DNA of 64,000 nucleotides from Piscinibacter gummiphilus. GTDB taxonomy: Bacteria > Pseudomonadota > Gammaproteobacteria > Burkholderiales > Burkholderiaceae_C. The stretch is taken from contig NZ_CP136336.1 of the NCBI RefSeq assembly GCF_032681285.1, forward strand, positions 1,971,001-2,035,000. Direction: 5' to 3'. Of the stretch, positions 1-9,673 are shown one piece after another. The position numbers were made by a program, and so were the translations under genes. Within the stretch, counting starts at the first letter, position 1. Each line of letters begins with the position of its first letter. Under the pieces are notes generated by a model that saw only the letters and a list, made by a program, of their open reading frames with translations, was not told the DNA's origin and searched no databases.

Positions 1-34
1 TCGCCTGAGCCTCCTGGGGTAACCGCGGGCGCTT

Positions 35-49
35 CCGGGCTTGGCCCGG
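35..49. repeat. Inverted repeat upstream of the PAS kinase
   Basis: A perfect 6-base dyad (CCGGGC, 3-base spacer, GCCCGG) sits just before the AATAAT hexamer at 54-59, where a promoter spacer would lie. It could be an operator, or the remnant of a terminator of a gene left of the window; no T-tract follows it. Confidence 0.4.
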
Positions 50-53
50 CGGG

Positions 54-59
54 AATAAT
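54..59 (+). promoter_or_regulatory. Candidate -10 element for the sensor kinase gene
   Basis: AATAAT followed by a GC-rich discriminator. No convincing -35 is visible. The predicted transcript would start near 66-67. Confidence 0.35.
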
Positions 60-66
60 CGGGCGG

Positions 67-93
67 ATGCACACCTCCACCCCGGTGACCTGA
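67..93 (+). CDS. Possible 8-codon minicistron before the sensor kinase
   Basis: An ATG-initiated frame (MHTSTPVT, then TGA) ends three bases before the kinase ATG. The kinase start has only a weak purine stretch for ribosome binding, so re-initiation after this mini-frame is conceivable. There is no independent coding evidence and it may be chance. Confidence 0.2.
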   Translation: MHTSTPVT

Positions 94-96
94 ACG

Positions 97-2004
97 ATGG
101 ACGAGAGCCGCTACAGGCTGCTGGTCGACTCCGTCACCGACTACGCCATCTACATGCTCGATGCCGACGGCATCGTGTCGAGCTGGAACAGCGGCGCCCA
201 CCGCTTCAAGGGCTACACCGAGGCCGAGATCGTCGGCCAGCATTTCTCGCGCTTCTACGTCGACGAAGACCGTGAGGTGGGCCTGCCGCAGAAGGCCCTG
301 GCCACCGCGCTGCGCGAAGGCCGCTTCGAGGGCGAAGGCTGGCGCGTGCGCAAGGACGGCACGCGCTTCTGGGCCCATGTGGTCATCGACCCCATCCGCG
401 CGCCGGGCTCGGGCGAGCTGCTGGGCTTCGCCAAGATCACGCGCGACCTGAGCGAGCGCAAGGCGGCGGCCGAGCTGCTCAAGCGCAGCGAAGACCAGTT
501 CAACCTGCTGGTGCAAAGCGTCACCGACTACGCGATCTACATGCTCGACACGCAGGGCCGCGTGTCGAGCTGGAACCTCGGCGCGCAACGCATCAAGGGC
601 TACGCGCCCGAAGAGATCATCGGCGTGCACTTCTCGCGCTTCTACACCGCCGAGGATCGTGCCCGCGACCGGCCCAAGATCGCACTTGAGACGGCCACCC
701 GCGAAGGCCGCTTCGAAGGCGAGGGCTGGCGCGTGCGCAAGGACGGCACGCGCTTCTGGGCCAATGTGGTGGTCGACCGCATCGTCGACCCGAGCGGCCA
801 GCTGCTCGGCTTCGCCAAGGTCACGCGCGACGTGACCGAGAAGCGCGAGGCCCAGCACCAGCTCGAGATCGCCCGCGAAGCCTTCTTCCAGTCGCAGAAG
901 ATGGACGCCATCGGCCAGCTCACGGGCGGCGTGTCGCACGACTTCAACAACCTGCTGATGGCGGTGCTGTCGAGCCTCGCCCTCATTCGCAAGCGCATTC
1001 CCGAAGACCCGAAGACGCAGGCGCTGCTCGACAACGCGGTGCGTGGCGCGAAACGCGGCGCCGAGCTGACGCAGCGCATGCTGGCCTTCGCGCGCCGGCA
1101 GGAGCTCAAGCCCGGGGTGGTGCACGTGCCCGATCTGGTGGACGGCATGTCGGGGCTGCTGCAATCGTCGCTCGGGCCCACGGTCAGCATCGACACGCGC
1201 TACGAGGAGCTGCTGCCGCCGGTGCTGGTCGACGGCAACCAGCTCGAGCTGGCGCTGCTCAACCTCGCCGTCAACGCGCGCGACGCCATGCCGCAGGGCG
1301 GCGTCATCACCATCGCGGCGCGCGCGGAAAACGTGACGGGCGAGCACCCGGCGCGGCTCGCGCCCGGCCGCTACGTCTGCATCTGCGTGCACGACGAAGG
1401 CGAGGGCATGGACGAGGCCACGCTCGCGCGAGCCACCGAACCGTTCTACACCACCAAGGGCGTGGGCAAGGGCACGGGCCTCGGCTTGTCGATGGTGGAG
1501 GGCCTGGCCGCCCAGTCGGGCGGGCGGCTCACGCTCAAGAGCACGAAGGGCGAGGGCACCACCGCCGAGCTGTGGTTGCCGGTGGCGCGCGAGCAGGCCG
1601 AGCCGGCGCCCGCGCCGGTGGCCCCGAGCGAGGTGGCGCAGGTCGCGCCCCTCACGGTGCTTGCGGTCGACGACGACGCGCTGGTGCTGATGAACACCGT
1701 GGCCATGCTGCAGGAGCTGGGGCACACGGTGCGCGAGGCGCTGTCGGGCAAGGAAGCGCTGGCGATGCTCACGCGAGATGCGTCGATCCAGCTGCTCGTG
1801 ACCGACCAGGCCATGCCGCAGATGACAGGTGCGCAGCTGATCGAGGCCGCGCGGCGCGAGAGGCCCGGCCTGCCGGTCATCCTGGCCACCGGCTATGCGG
1901 AGCTGGCCACTGCCTTGCCGCAGAACGTGCCGCGCCTGGCCAAGCCCTTCGACCTGGACGCGCTGGCGCAAGGCATCGCCTTTGCGCTGCAGCCGCAGAC
2001 CTGA
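97..2004 (+). CDS. Hybrid sensor histidine kinase, PAS-PAS-HisKA-HATPase-REC
   Basis: Soluble hybrid kinase of 635 residues with no membrane segment, so it probably senses a cytoplasmic signal. Two PAS domains occupy about residues 8-121 and 137-249. The dimerisation and phosphotransfer domain carries the GGVSHDFNNLL motif with phospho-acceptor His281. The ATPase domain shows the N box (NLAVNARDAM, about 390-398), a DEGEGM G1 box and the GTGLGLS G2 box. A C-terminal receiver (about 518-632) has its acidic pocket at VDDD and the phospho-acceptor at Asp570 in VTDQAMP. No separate output regulator is adjacent, so phosphate probably goes on to an unlinked partner. The two PAS copies are nearly identical, which suggests recent duplication. 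Confidence 0.93.
   Translation: MDESRYRLLVDSVTDYAIYMLDADGIVSSWNSGAHRFKGYTEAEIVGQHFSRFYVDEDREVGLPQKALATALREGRFEGEGWRVRKDGTRFWAHVVIDPIRAPGSGELLGFAKITRDLSERKAAAELLKRSEDQFNLLVQSVTDYAIYMLDTQGRVSSWNLGAQRIKGYAPEEIIGVHFSRFYTAEDRARDRPKIALETATREGRFEGEGWRVRKDGTRFWANVVVDRIVDPSGQLLGFAKVTRDVTEKREAQHQLEIAREAFFQSQKMDAIGQLTGGVSHDFNNLLMAVLSSLALIRKRIPEDPKTQALLDNAVRGAKRGAELTQRMLAFARRQELKPGVVHVPDLVDGMSGLLQSSLGPTVSIDTRYEELLPPVLVDGNQLELALLNLAVNARDAMPQGGVITIAARAENVTGEHPARLAPGRYVCICVHDEGEGMDEATLARATEPFYTTKGVGKGTGLGLSMVEGLAAQSGGRLTLKSTKGEGTTAELWLPVAREQAEPAPAPVAPSEVAQVAPLTVLAVDDDALVLMNTVAMLQELGHTVREALSGKEALAMLTRDASIQLLVTDQAMPQMTGAQLIEAARRERPGLPVILATGYAELATALPQNVPRLAKPFDLDALAQGIAFALQPQT
118..460 (+). repeat. PAS-coding direct repeat, copy 1
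   Basis: Copy 1 of an in-gene duplication with a period of 387 bases; the second copy runs from about 505 to 843. Long blocks are almost identical at the DNA level, for example around 316-378 versus 703-765. One codon is inserted or deleted between the copies. Confidence 0.85.
505..843 (+). repeat. PAS-coding direct repeat, copy 2
   Basis: Second copy of the PAS duplication. Shared motifs include SVTDYAIYML and GWRVRKDGTRFWA at the same spacing as in the copy at 118-460. Confidence 0.85.
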
Positions 2005-2007
2005 GCG

Positions 2008-3966
2008 CTACCAGGCGCCGCGCAGGGCCACCCGCAGCGTGCGCGGTGCTTCGCCCGCGACGTAGAGCGCCGAGCGCTCCGGCGGGTTGGTGTTGGTGAG
2101 GTTGCTCACGCCGATGGTGAGGCGAAAGCCCTGCTCCAGCTGGCGCGTGACGCTCGCGCCGAGGAAGACCAGCGGCGGCGCGTCGAGCGGCGGCTGGCCC
2201 GCAGTCGGCGAGGCGATGGCCTGGCCCGCCGTGGCGTCGAGCTGGGCGCTGGCGCGCCATTGCGCGGTGGCCCATTCGATGCCGGTGCCGAGCGTGTGGC
2301 GAGGGCGCTTCTCCAGCCGCATGCCGTGGCCGTCGGCGGCGTCGAGGTACTGGTAGTTGGCGTCGAGCTTCCAGCCTGGCGCCGGGCGCAGCGAGCCCGA
2401 GAGTTCGGCGCCACGCAACGTGGCGCGGTCGACGTTCTGGAAGCGGTAGACGGTGCGCGGCACGGTCACGCCGGTGGGCACCGGCACGATGAGGTTCTTC
2501 ACGCGGTTGTCGAAGGCCATCAGCATCACGCCGGCATCGCGGCTGTCCCAGGCCACGCCCGCCTCGAAGCCGTTGCTGGTCTCGGCCTGCAGGTCGGGGT
2601 TCGAGAGGTAGGTGTAGGGGCCTTCGTCTTCCTGGTAGCCCGGGGTGATCTGCTTGAGCGTGGGCGGCTTGAAGCCGTGGCTGTAGCCGCCTTTCACGAC
2701 CCACTGCGGCGCGGCGCGCCACACCGCGTAGAGGCGCGGGCTCCAGGCGTGGCCGAAGCGCTGGTGGGCGTCGTAGCGCAGGCCGGCGGTGAGCGTGAGC
2801 GCCTCGAGCGGCCGGGCTTCGTCCTGCAGGAAGACCGAGTGGTGCCACGCGCTTGCCTCGCCGCCGGGCAGGGCCTGGTTCTCCAGGCCCTCGTCGCGCC
2901 ACTCGGCGCCGCCCGTGAGCTGGTGACCGGCCCCGGGTTGGCCGTCGAACTGACCGTCGACGGCGCGGTCGCGCAGCGTGTTCGGCCGCAGCGCCGCCAC
3001 GCCGTTGGTGCGGGTGTTGGCCATCGCGAGGCGGCTTTCATAGATGCGCACGTCGCTGTGCCAGCGGGAGGTGCCCGACCAGTCGGCGTTCCAGCCGAAG
3101 GCGGTGTGCTGGCGGTCGACCTCGGTGTCGGAGCCGTACACCCGCCGCAGGCCGCTGCGCTCCACGGCCTTGGCCCAGCGCAACTCGCTGCCGAAGCGCT
3201 GTTGCACGTCGATCGTGTGGCCCGGCGCGGCGGCCCAGGCGAGGCGCCAGGCGGCTTCGCGCTTGCTGCGGCCTTCCAGGTCGGAGATGCGCGGGTCGAG
3301 CGCCGAGGGCACGTCGTCGCGCCAGCTTTCGCTGAGCGAGAGCGCACCGTTCACGCCCTCCATCAACGGCCCGGTGATGCGTGCCGCGGCGCGGTGACCA
3401 TCGCTGCCGCGACCACCCTGGCCGCGCGAGCCTTCGAGCGAGACGCTGCCGCCGAGCGTGTCGGCCGGGGCCCGCGTGAAGATCTGCACCACGCCGCCGA
3501 GCGCTTCGGCGCCGTACAGCGCGGCCAGCGGCCCGCGCACGACCTCGATGCGCTCGATCTCGTCCATCGGCACCCAGTCGAGCTGGAAGTCGGTGTGGCC
3601 AATCACGCCGTCGCTCGCACTGATGCGCCGCCCGTCGACGAGAAAGAGCGTGTGCTTGGGGTCGAAGCCTCGCAGCGAGAGCGCCTTGCGGCCGGAGATG
3701 GTGCGGGTGAAGACGGTGACGCCGGTCTCGCCGCGCAGCGCTTCGAGCACGTTGTCGGCGCCGCGCTGTTCGATGGTGGCGCGGTCGACCACGGTGACGG
3801 CGGCGGGCGCGTCGGCCAGCGGCATGGCGTGGCGCGTGGCGCTGATGACGACACGCTCCAGCTCGTAGGTGGGCTTGTCGGCTTGGGCCCAGGCGCTCAG
3901 GGTGACGGTGGCCATGAGCGTCGTGGCGAAGAGGGCAGGGCGAGCGGGGTGGGCTCGGCGGCGCAT
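2008..3966 (-). CDS. TonB-dependent outer membrane receptor
   Basis: Outer membrane beta-barrel transporter for a chelated metal or other large ligand, energised by TonB. I chose the ATG at 3966 because GGAG lies 5 bases upstream and the first residues (MRRRAHPAR, then a hydrophobic run to AWAQA) form a signal peptide; longer frames from 3993 or 4092 lack this. The product has 652 residues. A plug domain follows the signal, beginning with a TonB-box-like ERVVISATR and containing the LFLVDGRR and IERIEVVRGPLAALYGAEALGGVVQIFT segments typical of CirA/FepA/BtuB-like receptors. The barrel ends in ...RVALRGAW with a terminal aromatic residue. It is divergent from nirS and shares an intergenic region with two FNR-type boxes. 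The ligand cannot be read from sequence. Confidence 0.9.
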   Translation of the reverse strand: MRRRAHPARPALFATTLMATVTLSAWAQADKPTYELERVVISATRHAMPLADAPAAVTVVDRATIEQRGADNVLEALRGETGVTVFTRTISGRKALSLRGFDPKHTLFLVDGRRISASDGVIGHTDFQLDWVPMDEIERIEVVRGPLAALYGAEALGGVVQIFTRAPADTLGGSVSLEGSRGQGGRGSDGHRAAARITGPLMEGVNGALSLSESWRDDVPSALDPRISDLEGRSKREAAWRLAWAAAPGHTIDVQQRFGSELRWAKAVERSGLRRVYGSDTEVDRQHTAFGWNADWSGTSRWHSDVRIYESRLAMANTRTNGVAALRPNTLRDRAVDGQFDGQPGAGHQLTGGAEWRDEGLENQALPGGEASAWHHSVFLQDEARPLEALTLTAGLRYDAHQRFGHAWSPRLYAVWRAAPQWVVKGGYSHGFKPPTLKQITPGYQEDEGPYTYLSNPDLQAETSNGFEAGVAWDSRDAGVMLMAFDNRVKNLIVPVPTGVTVPRTVYRFQNVDRATLRGAELSGSLRPAPGWKLDANYQYLDAADGHGMRLEKRPRHTLGTGIEWATAQWRASAQLDATAGQAIASPTAGQPPLDAPPLVFLGASVTRQLEQGFRLTIGVSNLTNTNPPERSALYVAGEAPRTLRVALRGAW

Positions 3967-4078
3967 GGTGGCTCCAGGGGTACGGAAGGACATGGCCGCA
4001 GCATCGGCGGCGTCCCGTGCCGTTTCCTTGAAGTGGTTCGCGTTCCAGGTGCAAAGGCGTGGGTCGCCTGCCCTCCGA

Positions 4079-4092
4079 TTGACGGGGATCAA
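4079..4092. promoter_or_regulatory. FNR/DNR-type box, distal to nirS
   Basis: TTGAC-N4-ATCAA matches the FNR/DNR consensus TTGAT-N4-ATCAA with one mismatch. Its centre (4085.5) is 49 bases from the centre of the second box at 4128-4141. It lies between the divergent TonB receptor and nirS and could serve either. Confidence 0.7.
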
Positions 4093-4127
4093 GGGGCGCG
4101 GTCGCGACGGGGCTCCGCGCCCGCGGC

Positions 4128-4141
4128 TTGAACTGGTTCAA
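4128..4141. promoter_or_regulatory. FNR/DNR-type box, proximal, likely class II activator site for nirS
   Basis: TTGAA-N4-TTCAA is a dyad retaining the TTGA-N6-TCAA core read by Crp/Fnr proteins. If it is centred at -41.5, the -10 falls at 4164-4169 (GACCAT) and the [16 protein letters not shown] near 4176. That leaves a 39-base leader with a strong ribosome binding site. Confidence 0.7.
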
Positions 4142-4160
4142 GGATTTGCCGACGGCCTAG

Positions 4161-5957
<1,797 letters not shown>

Positions 5958-5970
5958 GCCGGAGGCCGCG

Positions 5971-6705
5971 ATGAAGCTCATCAGGCGCCGTGTGCTGGCG
6001 CTGCTGCTGGCCGCGGGCGCCTTGCACGCCGCGCAGGAGGACGACTGCGCGGCACCCGAGGCCGCGCTGAGTCTGTCCACCGACGGTGGGCGTTATGTCG
6101 CCCTGGCGCAAGGCGAAGCGCTGAGCATCTACGAGACCAGCGTGGGCCTGGTGCGGCGTCTCGAAGGACGAAGCCTGGATGGGCGTTTGCAGGGCCCTGC
6201 GACCGCTCTCTTCGCCATGCCCCAGCGGCGCAGCATCGTGGCGGCCTGGCCGGCGCTCGGCGAAGTTTGGGAGCTGTCGCTCGACCCGCAGGCCCCGCCG
6301 GTGTACGACGGCCTGGTGCACGACTTCCGCATGGGCGAGGGCATCGCCGCCAGCGGCTTTCTTCACCCGCGCCGTGCGCGCATCGGGCCGCCGTTCCCGG
6401 AGTTGCGCTTCGCCGACTCGCGCGTGCCGTGGCTGGCCGGTGAGGTGCCCGGGGGCGTGGCCATCGTGCACCTCGACGTGCGGCGCCAGATCGCGCTGCT
6501 GCCCTGCCGCGAGCCGCAGCTGGAGCGCGCCGAACTGCGCGGCGAAGGTGGCGCGATGCGCTGGTGGCTGCCCTGTGGGGACCGCGTGCTGGTGATCGAC
6601 CCCGTGCGCTGGCGCGTGGTCGAAGAGCGGGAGGCCCTCAGGCCGGATAAGCCGCCAGGCGCTGCGGATCGAGGATGCGGATGTCGCGCTTGTCCACCTC
6701 GATGA
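5971..6705 (+). CDS. Secreted half-length d1-propeller-like protein
   Basis: Probably periplasmic: an N-terminal signal (MKLIRRRVLALLLAAGALHA) precedes the mature part. GGAGG sits 5 bases before the ATG, only 13 bases after nirS, so the two are probably cotranscribed. The segments VYDGLVHDFRMGEG (111-124) and VPGGVAIVHLDVRRQIALL, followed by DRVLVIDPVRWRVVEE, resemble from memory the propeller repeats of d1-haem family proteins (NirF/NirN/NirS). The protein has only 244 residues, about half a propeller. The last 22 codons run antisense through the end of the regulator gene at 6638, a 68-base convergent overlap, and do not look natural, so a nearby frameshift is possible. No haem-binding motif is visible. 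The function is unknown. Confidence 0.65.
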   Translation: MKLIRRRVLALLLAAGALHAAQEDDCAAPEAALSLSTDGGRYVALAQGEALSIYETSVGLVRRLEGRSLDGRLQGPATALFAMPQRRSIVAAWPALGEVWELSLDPQAPPVYDGLVHDFRMGEGIAASGFLHPRRARIGPPFPELRFADSRVPWLAGEVPGGVAIVHLDVRRQIALLPCREPQLERAELRGEGGAMRWWLPCGDRVLVIDPVRWRVVEEREALRPDKPPGAADRGCGCRACPPR

Positions 6706-7336
6706 GGCGCGCCTCTTCCAGCTCGCGCAGCACGCGCGAGAAGTATTCCGGCGTGAGCGACAGGCGCGAGGCCACGGTGGCCTTGCTCACGGGCAGCGAG
6801 ACGGTGACCACCTCGCCCGTCACGCCGTCTTCGGCCGTCTGGTCGCGCAGCAGGTAGCCGATCACGCGCTGCAGGCCGCTCTGCAGCGAATAGGCCTGCA
6901 CGTCGTGCACGAGCCCGTGCAGGCGGCGCGACAGGCCGGCGAGCATGCGCATGGCGAAGCGCGGGTCGCGTTGCAACTCGTCGACCACCACGTCGCGCTG
7001 CACGTCCAGCAGCACTGTCTCGGCGAGCGCCTGTGCGTTGACCATGTACGGCTTGCCCAGGAACATCAGCGCTTCGGCGAAGCTGCCGCCGGGGCCGATG
7101 AGCTCGATGACCTTCTCATGGCCGTCGGGCGAGATCACGAAGAGCTTCACCTGCCCGCTCACCACCACCTGGAACGACAGGCAGGGGTCGCCCACGCGGA
7201 ATACCATCTCGCCGCGCTCCACGCGGCGGATGTGGCAGCCGGTGGCCAGGCGCTCCAACTCCGGCAGGCCGATGTCGGAAAACAGCGGCAGCATCGAGAG
7301 AAAGCGCGGGATGTTGAACGAACGGGGGCTCAGCAC
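6638..7336 (-). CDS. Crp/Fnr-family regulator, DNR type
   Basis: Transcriptional activator likely to control denitrification. A cyclic-nucleotide-binding-like beta roll spans about residues 12-115, a dimer helix follows, and a helix-turn-helix occupies about 183-206. The recognition helix contains E-x-x-S-R (Glu197, Ser200, Arg201), the FNR signature for reading TTGA. The N-terminal cysteine cluster of oxygen-sensing FNR is missing (only Cys34 and Cys52 are present), so it fits the NO/haem-responsive DNR class. The start is GTG at 7336 or ATG at 7294; neither has a good ribosome binding site. An FNR-type box at 7372-7385 suggests autoregulation. It converges on the gene downstream of nirS. 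Confidence 0.88.
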   Translation of the reverse strand: MLSPRSFNIPRFLSMLPLFSDIGLPELERLATGCHIRRVERGEMVFRVGDPCLSFQVVVSGQVKLFVISPDGHEKVIELIGPGGSFAEALMFLGKPYMVNAQALAETVLLDVQRDVVVDELQRDPRFAMRMLAGLSRRLHGLVHDVQAYSLQSGLQRVIGYLLRDQTAEDGVTGEVVTVSLPVSKATVASRLSLTPEYFSRVLRELEEARLIEVDKRDIRILDPQRLAAYPA

Positions 7337-7371
7337 GAGGCCGATGGTGGCGGCCGCCCTGGGGCGCCCGC

Positions 7372-7385
7372 TTGATGGGCGTCAA
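7372..7385. promoter_or_regulatory. FNR/DNR-type box before the DNR-like gene
   Basis: TTGAT-N4-GTCAA has one mismatch to consensus. Read on the minus strand, the hexamer CACCAT (7349-7344) sits 22 bases downstream, giving class II geometry with a start near 7337, at the proposed GTG codon. This is consistent with autoregulation or cross-regulation. Confidence 0.65.
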
Positions 7386-7400
7386 GAAACCGCAGGCCGG

Positions 7401-8306
7401 TTAGCGCTGCAGCAGGCGCGAGACGCTGAAGCTTTCGAGCCAGCCACCGAGCCGGCCGGCCACGGAGAGGCTGCGGGCCGGTGTGCCTGCCTCGGCCGTC
7501 ACGGGTGCGCGCGCCACCGGCGCTGCCGCGGTGGCATTGGCGGAGGTGGTGCCGGCCGGCAGCAGCGGCCCCTGGGCGGGCTGGAGGCTCGCCACCCGGT
7601 GGCCGAGCGGTGCGGGCGACTGGCCGGTCGCCACCGGTCGGGTGAGCAGGGCGGCGGGCTTGGGATGCAGCACCGGGCGCAGCCAGTTCAGGATGGGCTG
7701 CCACTGGGCGATGTCGGCTTCCACCTTGGAGGCGGGCAGGTCGAAGAGGGTCAGGCCCTGCTCGACGCAGCGCACGTAGCCCTGCGTTTCACGCAGCACG
7801 CCGATGAACGGGATCTCGTGCTTGGCGGCCCAATCGCGCAGGGTCTCGTCGGCCTTGGTCCGGGCGTCGAGCCGCATGCCCACCGCGGCCACCTTGCACT
7901 TGCCGGTGGCGATGCGCGGCAGCGTCATCAGCTCGGCGAAGCAGTCGGCGGCCGATTCGCGGTCGAAGACGGAGTTGCACACGGGCATCACGATCGCGTC
8001 GGCAAACATCGCCACGCGGGCGAGGTCGAAGCCGCGCAGGCCGCCCGGGGTGTCGAGGATCACGTGGCTCACGCCCGGGGGCGAGCGCAGCACGCTGCGG
8101 GCGTCGACCGTCCAGCCGACGATGGGGGCCTTGTTGGTGACGTTCTGCTTGGCGCGCAGCCGCAGCCAGGCCTGGGTGGACTGTTGTTTGTCCACGTCGC
8201 CGAGCATCACGGGAATGCCGTCGTGCGCCAGGTGAGCGGCCAAATGGGTGGCCAGCGTGCTCTTGCCGCTTCCACCTTTTCGATTGACGACTGCAACGAC
8301 GGGCAT
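7401..8306 (-). CDS. ParA/MinD-family P-loop ATPase, orphan
   Basis: Cytoplasmic deviant-Walker ATPase of 301 residues. The N-terminus has KGGSGKST (deviant Walker A with the signature Lys), then LGDVDKQQSTQAW (switch I region) and HVILDTPGG (Walker B). These proteins use ATP-driven dimerisation to position DNA or protein cargo. The ATPase fold ends near residue 215; a Pro/Ala-rich tail of about 85 residues follows and ends in a Leu/Arg-rich segment. No parB or parS-like partner is adjacent, so the cargo is unknown. ParC/McdA-like cellular positioning is more likely than plasmid segregation in this chromosomal setting. Confidence 0.85.
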   Translation of the reverse strand: MPVVAVVNRKGGSGKSTLATHLAAHLAHDGIPVMLGDVDKQQSTQAWLRLRAKQNVTNKAPIVGWTVDARSVLRSPPGVSHVILDTPGGLRGFDLARVAMFADAIVMPVCNSVFDRESAADCFAELMTLPRIATGKCKVAAVGMRLDARTKADETLRDWAAKHEIPFIGVLRETQGYVRCVEQGLTLFDLPASKVEADIAQWQPILNWLRPVLHPKPAALLTRPVATGQSPAPLGHRVASLQPAQGPLLPAGTTSANATAAAPVARAPVTAEAGTPARSLSVAGRLGGWLESFSVSRLLQR

Positions 8307-8356
8307 GAAGACCTGTGTCCGTGAAGGATGCCGCTCGCGCAGAGGCCAGCGGCCGT

Positions 8357-8367
8357 TGATTAAATCA
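8357..8367. repeat. Short dyad between the ParA-like and MFS genes
   Basis: TGATT-A-AATCA is a perfect 5-base dyad with a 1-base centre in the divergent intergenic region. It is not an FNR box, because the half-sites are too close. It may be an operator or chance. Confidence 0.3.
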
Positions 8368-8455
8368 CCAAACCAGTGCGGCTCCCATAGGCTCGTGCCC
8401 TCGTAGCTGCCAAGTCTTGCCGGCCTGGATACTCGGCTTCGCTTCCTATATCGGC

Positions 8456-9673
8456 ATGACCCCAGCAGTTCCTGACTCCCGATACGCCTGGATACGCCTG
8501 ATGGCGGCGCTGGCGCTCATGACCATCGGCAGCGGCGGCATGTACCTCGTGGCCGTGGTGCTGCCCTCGGTGCAGGCCGAATTCGGCGTGGCGCGGGCCG
8601 ATGCCTCGCTGCCCTACACGGCGCTCCTCATCGGCTTCGGCGTGGGCGGCATGCTGATGGGAAAGCTCGCCGACCGCTACGGCGTGATGGTGCCGGTGCT
8701 CATCGGCAGTGCCGGCCTCGGGCTCGGGTACCTGGCCGCCGGGCTCGCGCCCAACGTGTGGGTCTTCGCGCTGGCGCACGGCGTGTTGCTGGGGCTGCTG
8801 GGCAGCTCGGCCACGTTTTCACCGCTGGTGGCCGACACCTCGCTCTGGTTCGTGAAGCGGCGGGGCACGGCGGTGGCCATCTGCGCCAGCGGCAACTACC
8901 TGGCCGGCGCCATCTGGCCGCCGGTGGTGCAGCACTTCAACGAGACGGTGGGCTGGCGCCACACCTATTTCGGCATCGGCGTCTTCTGTGTGCTCACCAT
9001 GCCCTTCATTGCCCTGATGCTGCGCCCGCGGCCGCCCGTGGCGCAGGTCTCGGCCGTGCCGGGCGGCGCGGTGGTGGCGAGCGAGCGGCCCTTCGGGCTG
9101 TCGATGAACCAGGCGCAGCTGCTGCTGTGCGTGGCGGGCGTGGCGTGCTGCGTGGCGATGTCGATGCCGCAGGTGCACATCGTGGCCTACTGCGGCGACC
9201 TCGGCTACGGTGCGGCTCGCGGGGCGCAGATGCTCTCGCTGATGCTCGGGCTGGGCATCGTGAGCCGGCTGGTGTCGGGCTGGATCTGCGACCACATCGG
9301 CGGCTTGCGCACGCTGCTGCTCGGCTCGACGCTGCAGGGCGTGGCGCTGCTGCTCTTCCTGCCCTTCGACGGGCTCGTGCCGCTCTTCATCATCTCGGGG
9401 CTCTTCGGCCTCTTCCAGGGCGGCATCGTGCCGTCTTACGCGATCATCGTGCGTGAGCATTTCCCGCCGGCCGAAGCGGGCTCGCGCGTGGGCGCGGTGC
9501 TCATGTGCACGCTGCTCGGCATGGCACTCGGCGGCTGGATGTCGGGCAAGGTGTACGACCTCACCGGCTCGTACCACGCCGCCTTCCTCAACGGCATCGC
9601 CTGGAACGCGCTCAACCTGAGCATTGCGTGGTGGCTCTTCAGCCGCGCGCGGAAGGCTACGCGGCCGGTGTGA
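8456..9673 (+). CDS. MFS transporter, monocarboxylate/oxalate-formate type
   Basis: Inner membrane carrier with about 12 membrane helices in 405 residues. The loop between helices 2 and 3 carries the MFS signature (GKLADRYG), and its counterpart in the second half is RLVSGWICDHIGG. Its overall appearance is closest to the oxalate/formate and monocarboxylate porter group. I chose the ATG at 8456; an upstream TTG at 8417 would add 13 residues. Neither has a clear ribosome binding site. It is transcribed away from the ParA-like gene and converges on the acetyltransferase gene, overlapping it by 17 bases (9657-9673). The substrate is not predictable. Confidence 0.85.
   Translation: MTPAVPDSRYAWIRLMAALALMTIGSGGMYLVAVVLPSVQAEFGVARADASLPYTALLIGFGVGGMLMGKLADRYGVMVPVLIGSAGLGLGYLAAGLAPNVWVFALAHGVLLGLLGSSATFSPLVADTSLWFVKRRGTAVAICASGNYLAGAIWPPVVQHFNETVGWRHTYFGIGVFCVLTMPFIALMLRPRPPVAQVSAVPGGAVVASERPFGLSMNQAQLLLCVAGVACCVAMSMPQVHIVAYCGDLGYGAARGAQMLSLMLGLGIVSRLVSGWICDHIGGLRTLLLGSTLQGVALLLFLPFDGLVPLFIISGLFGLFQGGIVPSYAIIVREHFPPAEAGSRVGAVLMCTLLGMALGGWMSGKVYDLTGSYHAAFLNGIAWNALNLSIAWWLFSRARKATRPV

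Noticed and set aside
8351..8370. TTGATTAAATCACC as a fourth FNR box
   Set aside because: The TGATT and AATCA arms are separated by one base; FNR/DNR sites need the TTGAT-N4-ATCAA spacing, and the right half lacks the final AA.
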